Shown here: positions 8,687 through 15,125 of the stretch, in pieces | Layout of the letters: each line of letters starts with the position of its first letter | How positions within the stretch are numbered: the stretch's first letter is position 1 | Origin: XYA12-FULL-58-9 sp001798605 | GTDB taxonomy: Bacteria > Myxococcota > XYA12-FULL-58-9 | Length of the DNA: 19,040 nucleotides | Direction of reading: 5' to 3' | Assembly (NCBI GenBank): GCA_036736205.1 | Contig: DAINMX010000114.1 | Span: 1-19,040, forward strand | Made by a program: the position numbers and the translations under genes | The notes under the pieces: generated by a model | Database searches by the model: none | What the model saw: only the letters and a program-made list of their open reading frames with translations | What the model was told of the DNA's origin: nothing

Positions 8687-9312
8687 GGTGTGGCTCCGTC
8701 CACGAAGGATTGAGTCGGTTTGAGCAAACCCTCAGCCATTTGCTTGGTGCAAACGGCGGCGGTGCCGTCGGGGATGAGGTGGCGCGCGGTAGCAGCGACT
8801 AGGTAGTAGCCCTGTATCGTGGCCATCAGGGCGCTCGCGGCCGCACGTGGTGATGTGCTGGTGAAGGTGCCACGACGGATGCCAGCCTCGATGATGCGAG
8901 TGAGGCGGCGGTTGAAGTGGTCCATGACCTGCGCGTACGTCTCGCGCACCTGTGCGTCCTTGAGGGCCTCTGTGCCAACAACCAGCCAGCAGGCGAGGGC
9001 CCGGGGATTGGCGTGGGCGCCGAGACCCACGTGGGCATCGATGAACGCAGCAATTTCTTGGACAGGGTCGCCGAGGCATTGTGCCAGGCGTTCGGCGATA
9101 TTGCCATCGTGTTCGACGGCGAGCTCTTGCATCGCCGCAAGCAGGATTTCTCTTTTGTTTTTGAAATGGTAGTGGATGAGACCGGTCGTGAGCCCAGCGG
9201 CGTGGGCCACCTCAGTCATGGACGCACCATCGTAACCCTTGTCCGCCATGATCTGAATCAGCCCCCGGGCAATCTGGAGGCGGCGTTCGCGGGTATTGGA
9301 TGGTCTTGGCAT
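8683..9312 (-). CDS. TetR-family transcriptional regulator
   Basis: The protein has 209 residues. The N-terminal helix-turn-helix lies at about residues 29-52 (ASMTEVAHAAGLTTGLIHYHF), the standard TetR recognition block followed by KNKREIL. The C-terminal half is a helical ligand-binding domain resembling the BetI-like group (CWLVVGTEALKD, GYYLVAA). It should repress its own operon and release DNA on binding a small molecule, possibly the substrate of the adjacent permease. A 14-bp palindrome lies on the promoter just upstream, which fits autoregulation. No good Shine-Dalgarno precedes the ATG at 9312. It is the first gene of the overlapping regulator-permease-coaD-MBL operon. Confidence 0.92.
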   Translation of the reverse strand: MPRPSNTRERRLQIARGLIQIMADKGYDGASMTEVAHAAGLTTGLIHYHFKNKREILLAAMQELAVEHDGNIAERLAQCLGDPVQEIAAFIDAHVGLGAHANPRALACWLVVGTEALKDAQVRETYAQVMDHFNRRLTRIIEAGIRRGTFTSTSPRAAASALMATIQGYYLVAATARHLIPDGTAAVCTKQMAEGLLKPTQSFVDGATP

Positions 9313-9327
9313 TGCCGGTATTAGTAA

Positions 9328-9341
9328 GTTGGTTAACCAAC
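9328..9341. promoter_or_regulatory. TetR operator palindrome GTTGGTTAACCAAC
   Basis: This is a perfect 14-bp palindrome that touches the last base of the -10 and covers the predicted transcription start. Position and symmetry are those of a TetR-family operator. Binding by the adjacent regulator is inferred. Confidence 0.75.
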
Positions 9342-9369
9342 CTATAAACTATCGACCCGCATCTGTCAA
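9341..9369 (-). promoter_or_regulatory. Sigma70-type promoter of the tetR operon
   Basis: On the minus strand the -35 is a perfect TTGACA (9364-9369), the spacer is 17 bp and the -10 is TATAGG (9341-9346). Transcription would start near 9334, about 22 nt before the tetR ATG. Confidence 0.75.
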
Positions 9370-9410
9370 CGTTCCAGATCATTCATTGTGGTTGAGGCGA
9401 TGGCGGCAGA

Positions 9411-9530
9411 CTGTCGCCCGCGAAAACTCTTGTGCCCTCGTGCATGCTCTCTGTCGCCCGCGAAAACTCTTGTGCCCTCGTGCATGCTCTTTGTCGCCCG
9501 CGAAAACTTCTGTGCCCCCATGCAGGCTCT
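9411..9530. repeat. Three tandem copies of a 40-bp repeat
   Basis: The units are 9411-9450, 9451-9490 and 9491-9530. The first two are identical apart from flanks; the third has several substitutions. Each begins C/TTGTCGCCCGCGAAAACT and contains GTGCATGC. No unit forms a clear hairpin and there are no spacers, so this is not CRISPR. The period is not a multiple of 3, yet reading frames on both strands stay open through it simply because it lacks stops. It sits in the region upstream of the small lipoprotein at 9550 and downstream of the tetR promoter, which points the other way. Confidence 0.85.
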
Positions 9531-9549
9531 TGTCGTGTTGGGGGTCAAC

Positions 9550-10230
9550 ATGAGAATGTGCCTCATGAAGATTCATGTCGACCACTCCGTACCGTTCTGC
9601 AAGCAGCTTGGGCTGCTCATGCTGCTCAGACTGTTCGGCGGGCTTGCTGTTTGCTCCAGCGGTTTTTTCTGGGTGTCATCCTGCAAGAACAGCGATGCCA
9701 TCGACCGATTACCGAGCAACGCCGATGTCGATGCCGCTGCCGATAGTGATAACGGCGGAGGTGGGGACAGCAACATCGAGCTATTGACGGGTGCCGCTTG
9801 CACAGACGATGACCAGTGCATCGGCGGCAACCTGGCGGTGTGTTTGGACAATGCGACGTTTCTGCTCCTCGCCGGCAAGGAGGTCGAGATCCCTGATGGA
9901 TATTGCTCGCGCCTCGGGTGCGTGACCAACGTGGGAGAAGACGAGTGCGGCCATGGTGGATATTGTTTTGATCTACAGCAGTTCTTGAATCGACCTCTCG
10001 GTGCCTGTCTCAAGCTTTGTGTGACCACCGACGACTGTCGCAATGGTTACGAATGCATGGATGGGGCAGGGGGCCGATATGATCCTTTGCCTTTTAAGGC
10101 GTGCCTCTCCCCGGCTCTCGCCTGCCTCCTTTCGATTCCCCACCCATCTTGCTTGGCACCCGACGGCGGAGATGGCGGGGGTCGCGATGGTGGCGATCCG
10201 GCACCGGGTGATCCGTTGGTGGATGAATGA
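9550..10230 (+). CDS. Small Cys-rich lipoprotein
   Basis: The ATG at 9550 (226 residues) is preceded by GGGGG with 5 nt spacing. The frame is open upstream only because it passes through the 40-bp repeat, so I exclude that part. An ATG at 9565 is an alternative start. A long signal peptide (hydrophobic LGLLMLLRLFGGLAV) ends in WVSSC, a good lipobox with Cys45. A Ser/Asp/Gly-rich linker follows, then Cys-rich segments with CTDDDQCIGG, DECGHGGYCF and CVTTDDCRNGYEC, spacing common in myxobacterial-type secreted proteins. The tail is a DGGDGGGRDGGD low-complexity acidic stretch. Disulfides suggest an oxidising compartment (periplasm or surface). No catalytic motif is seen. Function unknown. Confidence 0.75.
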   Translation: MRMCLMKIHVDHSVPFCKQLGLLMLLRLFGGLAVCSSGFFWVSSCKNSDAIDRLPSNADVDAAADSDNGGGGDSNIELLTGAACTDDDQCIGGNLAVCLDNATFLLLAGKEVEIPDGYCSRLGCVTNVGEDECGHGGYCFDLQQFLNRPLGACLKLCVTTDDCRNGYECMDGAGGRYDPLPFKACLSPALACLLSIPHPSCLAPDGGDGGGRDGGDPAPGDPLVDE

Positions 10231-10231
10231 A

Positions 10232-10260
10232 TTGACTATGAAATGAGAAGTATATATAAA
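10232..10260 (+). promoter_or_regulatory. vapBC promoter (pair 1)
   Basis: The -35 is TTGACT (10232-10237), the spacer is 17 bp and the -10 is TATAAA (10255-10260). Predicted transcription start is about 10265-10269, on or next to the antitoxin ATG at 10268. Confidence 0.75.
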
Positions 10261-10267
10261 TATATAC
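10250..10267. promoter_or_regulatory. VapB operator inverted repeat GTATATA-N4-TATATAC
   Basis: Two perfect 7-bp arms (10250-10256 and 10261-10267) flank TAAA. The repeat covers the -10 element and ends one base before the antitoxin start codon. This fits the usual autorepression of vapBC operons by the VapB-VapC complex. Confidence 0.75.
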
Positions 10268-10516
10268 ATGACAAAAACGGCAAAACTTTTTACCAATGGA
10301 GGTTCGCAGGCGGTTCGCCTGCCGAAGGAATTCCGATTTGAAGGAGAGGAGGTTTTGGTGCGGCGTCTCGGCAAGGGGGTGGTGTTGGAGCCGATCGAGG
10401 CGCGGACTTGGCCCAAGGGATACTGGGCGAACATGCCACATCTGGAAGAACAGGATTGGAGCAGGCCCGAAGACGCGATACCGCCGCCGATAGAAGACGA
10501 GCGAGATCTGCCGTGA
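10268..10516 (+). CDS. vapB: VapB-type antitoxin (AbrB/MazE-like fold)
   Basis: The protein has 82 residues. The N-terminal half (AKLFTNGGSQAVRLPKEFRF, then EVLVRRLGKGVVLEP) is the swapped-hairpin AbrB-type DNA-binding domain of VapB antitoxins. The acidic, Pro-rich C-terminal half would wrap around the toxin. It neutralises the VapC nuclease encoded next and represses the operon. The ATG lies about 8 nt after the -10, so the mRNA is probably leaderless; no Shine-Dalgarno is present. The stop overlaps the toxin GTG by 4 nt. Confidence 0.92.
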   Translation: MTKTAKLFTNGGSQAVRLPKEFRFEGEEVLVRRLGKGVVLEPIEARTWPKGYWANMPHLEEQDWSRPEDAIPPPIEDERDLP

Positions 10517-10932
10517 GCTACTTGCTCGACACCAACACTTGTTCGTACGTTCTCCAGCGTCGGTTCGGAGTTTCCAAGAAAATGGAACGCATGGCGCCAA
10601 TGATGCTTCACGTCAGCGCCATCACCGTTGCGGAGGCTAGGGTCGGCACACTCAAGAGCCGCGATCCTGCTCGATTGATGACGGCATGGGACTACTTCCT
10701 TGAGCCATTCTCCAAGCGAATTCTGCCGTTCGACAAAGACGCCGCGGAACACTACGGTGACATTCGCGCACACCTGGAAAGTCGTGGAGAAATGATTGGC
10801 GATCGCGATTGCATGATCGCTTCTATTGCTCGATGCCATGGGTTGGTGGTTGTAACCGCAAACAGTCGTGAATTTCAGCGCGTGCCCGAGTTGTCTGTTG
10901 AAGACTGGAGAGATCAAGAAGCGTCTCGGTGA
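10513..10932 (+). CDS. vapC: VapC-type PIN-domain ribonuclease toxin
   Basis: The protein has 139 residues from a GTG at 10513 that overlaps the antitoxin stop (GTGA). An in-frame ATG 105 nt upstream would read through vapB in another frame and is rejected. The PIN-domain acidic residues are present: Asp6 (LLDTNTC), Glu41 (AEARVG), Asp97 and Asp99 (GDRDCMIA), and the VTANSREFQRV block at 115-125, where Asn stands in a commonly acidic position, as is common in this subfamily. PIN toxins cleave RNA in a Mg2+-dependent way, often tRNA or rRNA; the target here is not predictable. It appears intact. Confidence 0.93.
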   Translation: MSYLLDTNTCSYVLQRRFGVSKKMERMAPMMLHVSAITVAEARVGTLKSRDPARLMTAWDYFLEPFSKRILPFDKDAAEHYGDIRAHLESRGEMIGDRDCMIASIARCHGLVVVTANSREFQRVPELSVEDWRDQEASR

Positions 10933-10942
10933 GTGGGGGATA

Positions 10943-10972
10943 TTTGTCGATCCGCTTTTTTGTCGATCCGCT
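10943..10972 (+). repeat. Direct repeat TTTGTCGATCCGCT (2 copies, 16-bp period)
   Basis: The copies are at 10943-10956 and 10959-10972, between vapC and the J-domain gene. The second copy supplies the likely -35 of the downstream promoter. Confidence 0.6.
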
Positions 10973-10988
10973 CCGCTGCGCGTATCAT
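10960..10988 (+). promoter_or_regulatory. Probable promoter of the J-domain gene
   Basis: TTGTCG (10960-10965), a 17-bp spacer and TATCAT (10983-10988) lie 22 nt before the start codon, with a strong GGAGG ribosome site at 11001-11005 between them. Confidence 0.5.
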
Positions 10989-11010
10989 GGCGTAGAATTC
11001 GGAGGAAACC

Positions 11011-11694
11011 ATGAACCTGCCCCCCGGCGTTGCGCGCGCCTGTGTGGTCCTATTCTGCATTGAGCCTGCCCAAGTTCCGGAATTCTTGAGCCGTCTGCAA
11101 CCGCACCAACTCAAATCCATCTTCAAGGAACGGGTGATGTTCGCACACCCGGACCGCGCTGCACCGTTGGGCGTCGACAGTCGGGTGCTCAAGCACCGTT
11201 TCAACCTGCTACGCCAGGCCCACGAGACTCTTTCGCGATATCTGAGCGACCCCGAAGAGTCCGCACGTAGGCTGGAGCGCGACTACTGGAACGATGACGT
11301 CCCGGCGAACAGCATGCGCCTTGGCGAATACCTCTACTTCACCGGTTGGCTTCCATGGAGCTCGGTGGCAGCGGGGCTCTCGGAACACAAACGACGCCCG
11401 TCCTTTGGGGCAACCGCAGTGAGCCTGGGATTCTGCGGCAAGGTCGGCGTCGAGCAGATCGAGCTGCGCCGACTCTCCCAAGAGCGACTCGGCGATGCCG
11501 CCGTACGATTGAAGATGCTGACATCAAAACAACGCGACCAGGTGGTTGCCGAGCAACAGCGACGCACCGTGCGGTTGGGAGAATGCCTAACCCGACTTGG
11601 ACTCATGCTACCCGGCGAGCTCGCGAGCATGTTGTCGGCCCAGAACGCCCACAACACGCATTGTCGCGACCCATTCGCCCGCTGGGCCGCTTAG
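11011..11694 (+). CDS. J-domain protein with GEYL/MshEN-like repeats
   Basis: The protein has 227 residues; GGAGG lies 5 nt before the ATG. The N-terminal part contains the Hsp70-stimulating HPD tripeptide at residues 46-48, set in FKERVMFAHPDRA and followed by a helix ending in LLRQAHETLSRYL, so it is a short J-like domain. After it come two related modules: RLGEYLYFTGWLPWS...FGATAVSLGF (from about 102) and ERLGDAAVRLKMLTS...RLGECLTRLGLMLPGEL (about 159-205). These resemble the LGE-x-L...G-hydrophobic pattern of MshEN/GspE N-terminal domains. Similar J-plus-GEYL proteins are known to me from deltaproteobacterial lineages. It probably acts as a co-chaperone or signalling adaptor; the client is unknown. 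It is monocistronic and runs straight into a tandem repeat. Confidence 0.75.
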   Translation: MNLPPGVARACVVLFCIEPAQVPEFLSRLQPHQLKSIFKERVMFAHPDRAAPLGVDSRVLKHRFNLLRQAHETLSRYLSDPEESARRLERDYWNDDVPANSMRLGEYLYFTGWLPWSSVAAGLSEHKRRPSFGATAVSLGFCGKVGVEQIELRRLSQERLGDAAVRLKMLTSKQRDQVVAEQQRRTVRLGECLTRLGLMLPGELASMLSAQNAHNTHCRDPFARWAA

Positions 11695-11935
11695 AACACC
11701 AGACCACCAAACCACCAGACCACCAGACCACCAGACCACCAGACCACCAGACCACCAGACCACCAGACCACCANNNNNNNNNNNNNNNNNNNNNNNNNNN
11801 NNNNNNNNNNNNNNNNNNNNNNNNNNNNNNNNNNNNNNNNNNNNNNNNNNNNNNNNNNNNNNNNNNNNNNNNNACCACCAGACCACCAGACCACCAGACC
11901 ACCAGACCACCAGACCACCAGACCACCAGACCGCC
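11695..11935. repeat. ACCACCAG 8-bp tandem repeat interrupted by an assembly gap
   Basis: The array is visible at about 11697-11773 and again at 11874-11931, with near-perfect 8-bp units and one early AAACCACC variant. The other strand reads CTGGTGGT repeated: pairs of GG tracts that could form two-tier G-quadruplexes. Three-base-independent open frames (TTRPPDHQ, VVWWSGGL) are repeat artefacts, not genes. The true length is unknown because the gap falls inside. Confidence 0.9.
11774..11873. other. Assembly gap of exactly 100 N
   Basis: The N run is exactly 100 bases, the conventional placeholder for a scaffold join of unknown size. Order and orientation of the two halves depend on scaffolding data, not on continuous sequence. 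Confidence 0.97.
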
Positions 11936-11956
11936 GGAACTCGAGACCTCGAGACC

Positions 11957-11975
11957 AACCCCAAAAAAGTGGGTT
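11957..11975. terminator. Weak hairpin AACCC...GGGTT between the repeat and the membrane-protein gene
   Basis: A 5-bp stem with a 9-nt A-rich loop is followed by TCTTG on the plus strand. The stem is short and the T run poor, so it is only a possible terminator. Two CTCGAG hexamers at 11940-11945 and 11948-11953 lie just upstream. The rest of 11976-12058 shows nothing I recognise. Confidence 0.25.
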
Positions 11976-12069
11976 TCTTGTCACACTTGGGTGCCACGGT
12001 GGCTTCTCCTTCCAAAGAGGCAACGACCGGCTCATTGAGAACCGACAGCCTCCGAGATAGGAGAGAGAA

Positions 12070-12921
12070 ATGGACATCGTTCGCATAGCAAAAGAGAGCC
12101 TGAGAATCGCCTGGAGTCGAAAATCCCTCTGGCTTTTTGGACTGTTTGTTGCCGCAGGCAGTGGCTCTGCTGGCGGCAGCGATGCGTCCAGCGCCAAAGC
12201 GGCCACCGGCGTAGCGGCGGCTGCCGTCGACTCCCTGCCTACTTGGCTCCCCTGGGCCATCGCCGGCGCCGTCGTTCTCGGCTTCTGCGGGCTGTTCATG
12301 CATGTTGTCAGCGAAGGTGCTCTCATTGAGGGTGCCGTTCGCGCCAAGAACGACGAGCCCTTCACCGTGCGACAGGGGATGCGCGGCGGCATGCGCAGTT
12401 TCTGGGCCGTATTCAAGGTCAAGGCCATCATGTTTGGCGTCGCCTTGGGGAGCATCGCCGTGCTCGCCGCCCCGGTGATTCTTTACTCTTTGGATTTGCT
12501 ACCAGTGGGTGCGGCGATACCCTTGGGCATCCTCGCGGTCATCATGGGTGTGCCGTGGGTGGTCACATTGTATCTCATCTATGCCCTCGCCCTTCGCTTT
12601 GTGGTTCTCGATAACCGTAACGCCCTGGATTCCATCGGCAAGGCGCGGCTCTTTCTGCATGGCCGCCTGGCCTCCACTCTCTTGCTTTTCTTGGCTGTCG
12701 GCATTGGACAAATCGGTGCAGGCGTCGTCATCGTCCTGTGCCTGATTCCGATCGCTCTGCTGGCCGGTGCAGGCTATCTTGCTGCCGGGATCCCCGCTGC
12801 CATCGCCATCGGCGTTTTGTTCGGTCTGCCGCTGGCTGTGGCAACAGGCGGCGCTCTGGGCACCTACCAATCCACGGTTTGGACGCTGGGCTATCTCGAA
12901 GCCCGAGCCAGCGAGGGCTGA
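12070..12921 (+). CDS. Polytopic membrane protein of unknown function
   Basis: The protein has 283 residues; AGGAG at 12059-12063 is 6 nt from the ATG. Hydrophobic segments lie at about residues 18-31, 58-80, 118-141, 146-173, and a long stretch at 203-265 that could hold two helices, giving five to six membrane passes. The N-terminal KESLRIAWSRKSLWLFGLF and the C-terminal STVWTLGYLE resemble uncharacterised bacterial inner-membrane proteins with a 'lrlawr-K-LWlfGl' opening. I cannot name a transport or enzymatic activity. The stop is 3 nt before the sigma-factor start, so it is probably co-transcribed with the sigma factor and the small membrane protein and could be part of the sensing arm. 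Confidence 0.75.
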   Translation: MDIVRIAKESLRIAWSRKSLWLFGLFVAAGSGSAGGSDASSAKAATGVAAAAVDSLPTWLPWAIAGAVVLGFCGLFMHVVSEGALIEGAVRAKNDEPFTVRQGMRGGMRSFWAVFKVKAIMFGVALGSIAVLAAPVILYSLDLLPVGAAIPLGILAVIMGVPWVVTLYLIYALALRFVVLDNRNALDSIGKARLFLHGRLASTLLLFLAVGIGQIGAGVVIVLCLIPIALLAGAGYLAAGIPAAIAIGVLFGLPLAVATGGALGTYQSTVWTLGYLEARASEG

Positions 12922-12924
12922 GCC

Positions 12925-13572
12925 TTGTTCGTGTACTTCGCCATGTTGGGAGGTGTTTCGGACCGAGACACCACACCTTTGCCAGAGGACAAACTGCAAC
13001 GTCTGATTGCCCTGGCGCGGGAAGGTGACCAAGTGGCGCTGCAGAGAATCTACGAACAGTTTGTCAACCGCGTCTTTCGGGTCGTCCGTCCGATGTTCGT
13101 CAGCGAAGCGGAAGCCGAGGACGTGACCCAGGATTCACTGCTCAAGGTGCTGACCTCGCTTGAATCCTATCGCCCCCGACCGGAAAGCAGGTTCTCCTCG
13201 TGGGTGCTCCGTATAGCCTACAACACCGCACGTCGCCGCTTCCGCCGTCGCCGGATGGTGCCCACGGACCCGATCGAGCTTGCATCTGTGCTGGAGGCAG
13301 AATCAAACAAAGACGAACCCATGGACATGGAGGAGGGCATAGACACCGAGCGCCGGCGCTCAATCGTTTTGCGTGCCCTATGGCAAGTGCCGGAGCGTGA
13401 ACGAGAGGTCATCTCGTTGCGCTACGGGGCCGAGCTGAATGCATCAGAGGTAGCGACCATCACCGGGCTCAATCCGGCGAATGTCAGGAAGATTTGTGAA
13501 CGACTGCGCCCGCGATTGCGCGAGCAGATAGAGCTCCTGCTCAATCAGCAACACCTCGGAGAAACACCATGA
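12925..13572 (+). CDS. ECF-type RNA polymerase sigma factor
   Basis: The protein has 215 residues from a TTG at 12925, chosen because GAGGG at 12913-12917 lies 7 nt upstream; ATG 12943 is an alternative. Region 2 spans about residues 36-108 (core-binding and -10 recognition: AEDVTQDSLLKV, then SRFSSWVLRIAYNTARRRFRRRR). Region 4 spans about 147-205, with a helix-turn-helix (LNASEVATITGLNPANVRKICERLRPRL) for -35 recognition. Regions 1 and 3 are absent, so it is the ECF group. The linker between the two domains (about 111-146) is unusually acidic (NKDEPMDMEEGIDTE). It sits between two membrane-protein genes, its stop overlapping the following start by 4 nt, which fits control by a membrane-bound anti-sigma factor. 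Confidence 0.92.
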   Translation: MFVYFAMLGGVSDRDTTPLPEDKLQRLIALAREGDQVALQRIYEQFVNRVFRVVRPMFVSEAEAEDVTQDSLLKVLTSLESYRPRPESRFSSWVLRIAYNTARRRFRRRRMVPTDPIELASVLEAESNKDEPMDMEEGIDTERRRSIVLRALWQVPEREREVISLRYGAELNASEVATITGLNPANVRKICERLRPRLREQIELLLNQQHLGETP

Positions 13573-13820
13573 ACGACAGTGAAGCGTTGACTGCGGACCT
13601 ACAGGTGCTAACCCCGTCCCACAAACAATCTGCGCGGATGAAAGCCGTCGTCGACAGGGGTGTCGAGGCCGCGCAAACCGCCCTCGTCGCCGAGTGGTTG
13701 GAGATGCTTCGGGTGCGTCCTGTCGCGCACACGCTGTACGCCGTCGGTGCCGCGGCCCTCCTGTTACTTGTGTCGCCGCTCGGAAGTCTGCCGTTGGCTC
13801 TGTTCGGCGGCGGAAGTTGA
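13569..13820 (+). CDS. Single-pass small membrane protein, candidate anti-sigma factor
   Basis: The protein has 83 residues, with an ATGA overlap with the sigma-factor stop. Residues 1-50 are soluble and helical in character (SHKQSARMKAVVDRGVEAAQTALVAEWLEML). Residues 53-70 are a clear transmembrane segment (HTLYAVGAAALLLLV), followed by a short Gly-rich tail. No zinc-binding H-x3-C-x2-C motif of ZAS anti-sigma factors is present. Translation coupled to an ECF sigma gene and a cytoplasmic domain tethered by one helix suggest an anti-sigma factor, but it is much shorter than usual (about 150-250 residues). This role is inferred from context only. Confidence 0.62.
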   Translation: MNDSEALTADLQVLTPSHKQSARMKAVVDRGVEAAQTALVAEWLEMLRVRPVAHTLYAVGAAALLLLVSPLGSLPLALFGGGS

Positions 13821-13837
13821 CAGAGAAACCCGGGTCT

Positions 13838-13891
13838 GTTGTGGCCCTTGTTGCACTTGTGGCCCTTGTGGCACTCGTGGCACTCGTGGCC
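13838..13891. repeat. 9-bp tandem repeat (6 copies, CTTGTGGCM-like)
   Basis: The units are 9 bp with small variation (CTTGTGGCC, CTTGTTGCA, CTCGTGGCA and similar). They lie just after the small membrane protein stop, in the 211-nt non-coding stretch 13821-14031. Translations such as VALVALVAL or HECHKGHK are artefacts of the repeat. The rest of the stretch holds no clear promoter or terminator, although the promoter of the 14032 cassette must lie here. Confidence 0.8.
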
Positions 13892-14031
13892 CCGCAGGCG
13901 GGTAGGCCCTGCGTCTGTGCGCATCACTTCGCCTCGCATCGGTTATCGATGTTGAGGCTGCGATGTCTGCGTATTCTGCGTATGAAGCCGGATGGCTTGG
14001 CCGGGGAAAGTTTGGTAGAGGTAAGCTACCG

Positions 14032-14793
14032 ATGACGTGGAACCTGCAATCGATTGAGCATGAGACATTCAAGCGCAACACCGTGGCTGCCGTAATTGCA
14101 CAGATTCGGTTCCATCCAATTCTGAAGGTGCCGGATCGCGTGGCCGAATTCCAGGATCGGGTGCGGGGTACGTTTCCAGGGTTTGCCGAAGTCGAAACGC
14201 GCGAAGTTGGTTTTCGTTCTCCCCTTGGGCTCGAAGTGCGCGAGGGCAAAGAGTTCCAATTCCGCAAGCAGGATGGCAGCGCAATGGTGAACCTCGGCCC
14301 TGCCGCAATAGCTCTTGAAAATCGCGACCACAAGTCGCACAAGGACTTTCTTGCCGACATGAAGGTTGCGACAGATGCGTTGTTGGAGGTGTTCTCGCCG
14401 ATTGCTCCGACGCGGCTTGGCCTTCGGTATGTCAATAGTATCAACCGAGAGGCTATCGCCGCTGACCTCAAACGACCTGTGGAATGGTCGCACCTTCTAG
14501 ACAGCAAGTTCATCTCCGTCCCCACCGAGTTGGCCGACCTTGAAGACACTCTGTTCTCATCTGAAGTACGTTCTCCGGCAGAGCGTGGAATGTTGACCCT
14601 GAGACTCGGATTGCTGCGACACGGGGACGAGGAAAAAGCCCAATATCGCTTGGACTTAGACCGGTATGTCGAGGGGGGATTTGAGATGGTTGAAATTTTT
14701 GACCTTTTCGAATTGTTCACAAAAGACATCTACAGCCTGTTTCGCGCTGCTGCAGGTGCTACTTTGTTAGAGTGGATGGAGCTCAAAACATGA
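14032..14793 (+). CDS. TIGR04255-like family protein
   Basis: The protein has 253 residues from the ATG at 14032, where GAGG at 14018-14021 is 10 nt upstream; the frame is open further upstream but gives an untypical N-terminus. It has the general pattern I associate with the TIGR04255 family: an early hydrophobic/aromatic strand (VAAVIAQIRFHPIL), a TRLGLRYVNSINRE block (about 127-140) that matches the family's L-R-Y-x-N-x-I signature, and a C-terminal helix with F-E-L-F-T-K-D-x-x-S-L-F. Members are about 250 residues, sporadically distributed and of unknown function, often in mobile or defence-rich regions. No nuclease, ATPase or membrane motif is seen. The stop overlaps the next start by 4 nt (ATGA). 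Confidence 0.72.
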   Translation: MTWNLQSIEHETFKRNTVAAVIAQIRFHPILKVPDRVAEFQDRVRGTFPGFAEVETREVGFRSPLGLEVREGKEFQFRKQDGSAMVNLGPAAIALENRDHKSHKDFLADMKVATDALLEVFSPIAPTRLGLRYVNSINREAIAADLKRPVEWSHLLDSKFISVPTELADLEDTLFSSEVRSPAERGMLTLRLGLLRHGDEEKAQYRLDLDRYVEGGFEMVEIFDLFELFTKDIYSLFRAAAGATLLEWMELKT

Positions 14794-15125
14794 CCAGCTA
14801 CGTCGATGCGATGGGTGGATTCACGCACCGCTTCTTGGATGGAACTGCGGGAAGCCATGCGCGTTCGGGCCCCAAAGTTCGTGTCCTCTATGCGCCAGCA
14901 GCGCAAGACGAGACTCCTCTTCCAACCGACCTTTCGCCAGCAATGGTAGACGAGCCCACCGGCAAGCTCACTGTGTCACAACCCGTCGGTGACTTGGTCC
15001 GAACCGCAGGCGAACTGGTGCGAGGCTACGGTTATCTGCCCGTCAGCGAGGAGGACGATCGCATCGTCGACGCTCTTGTTACCGATCGCCAATCGAGGCT
15101 GAATACCAAACCACTTGGACGATAG
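14790..15125 (+). CDS. Unknown 111-residue protein coupled to the TIGR04255-like gene
   Basis: The start ATG at 14790 overlaps the previous stop; an in-frame ATG at 14772 is less likely. The protein is soluble and Pro/Asp-rich in the middle (AQDETPLPTDLSPAMVDEPTGKL). It has a helical C-terminal half (VGDLVRTAGELVRGYGYLPVSEEDDRIVDALV). No signal peptide, membrane segment or known motif is visible. Its size, lack of a domain and strict coupling on both sides suggest a linker, adaptor or regulator acting with its neighbours rather than an enzyme. It overlaps the following gene by about 11 nt if that gene starts at 15115. Confidence 0.6.
   Translation: MTSYVDAMGGFTHRFLDGTAGSHARSGPKVRVLYAPAAQDETPLPTDLSPAMVDEPTGKLTVSQPVGDLVRTAGELVRGYGYLPVSEEDDRIVDALVTDRQSRLNTKPLGR

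Noticed and set aside
9411..9530. CRISPR array
   Set aside because: The three units are directly adjacent with no unique spacers and no cas genes nearby.
11603..12038. Open frames translating the ACCACCAG repeat (TTRPPDHQ or VVWWSGGL)
   Set aside because: They exist only because the simple repeat lacks stops, and they cross the run of N.
13541..13939. Minus-strand Cys/His-rich frame (HECHKGHKCNKGH)
   Set aside because: It is produced by the 9-bp repeat and overlaps the sigma partner gene; no ribosome site or family signal.
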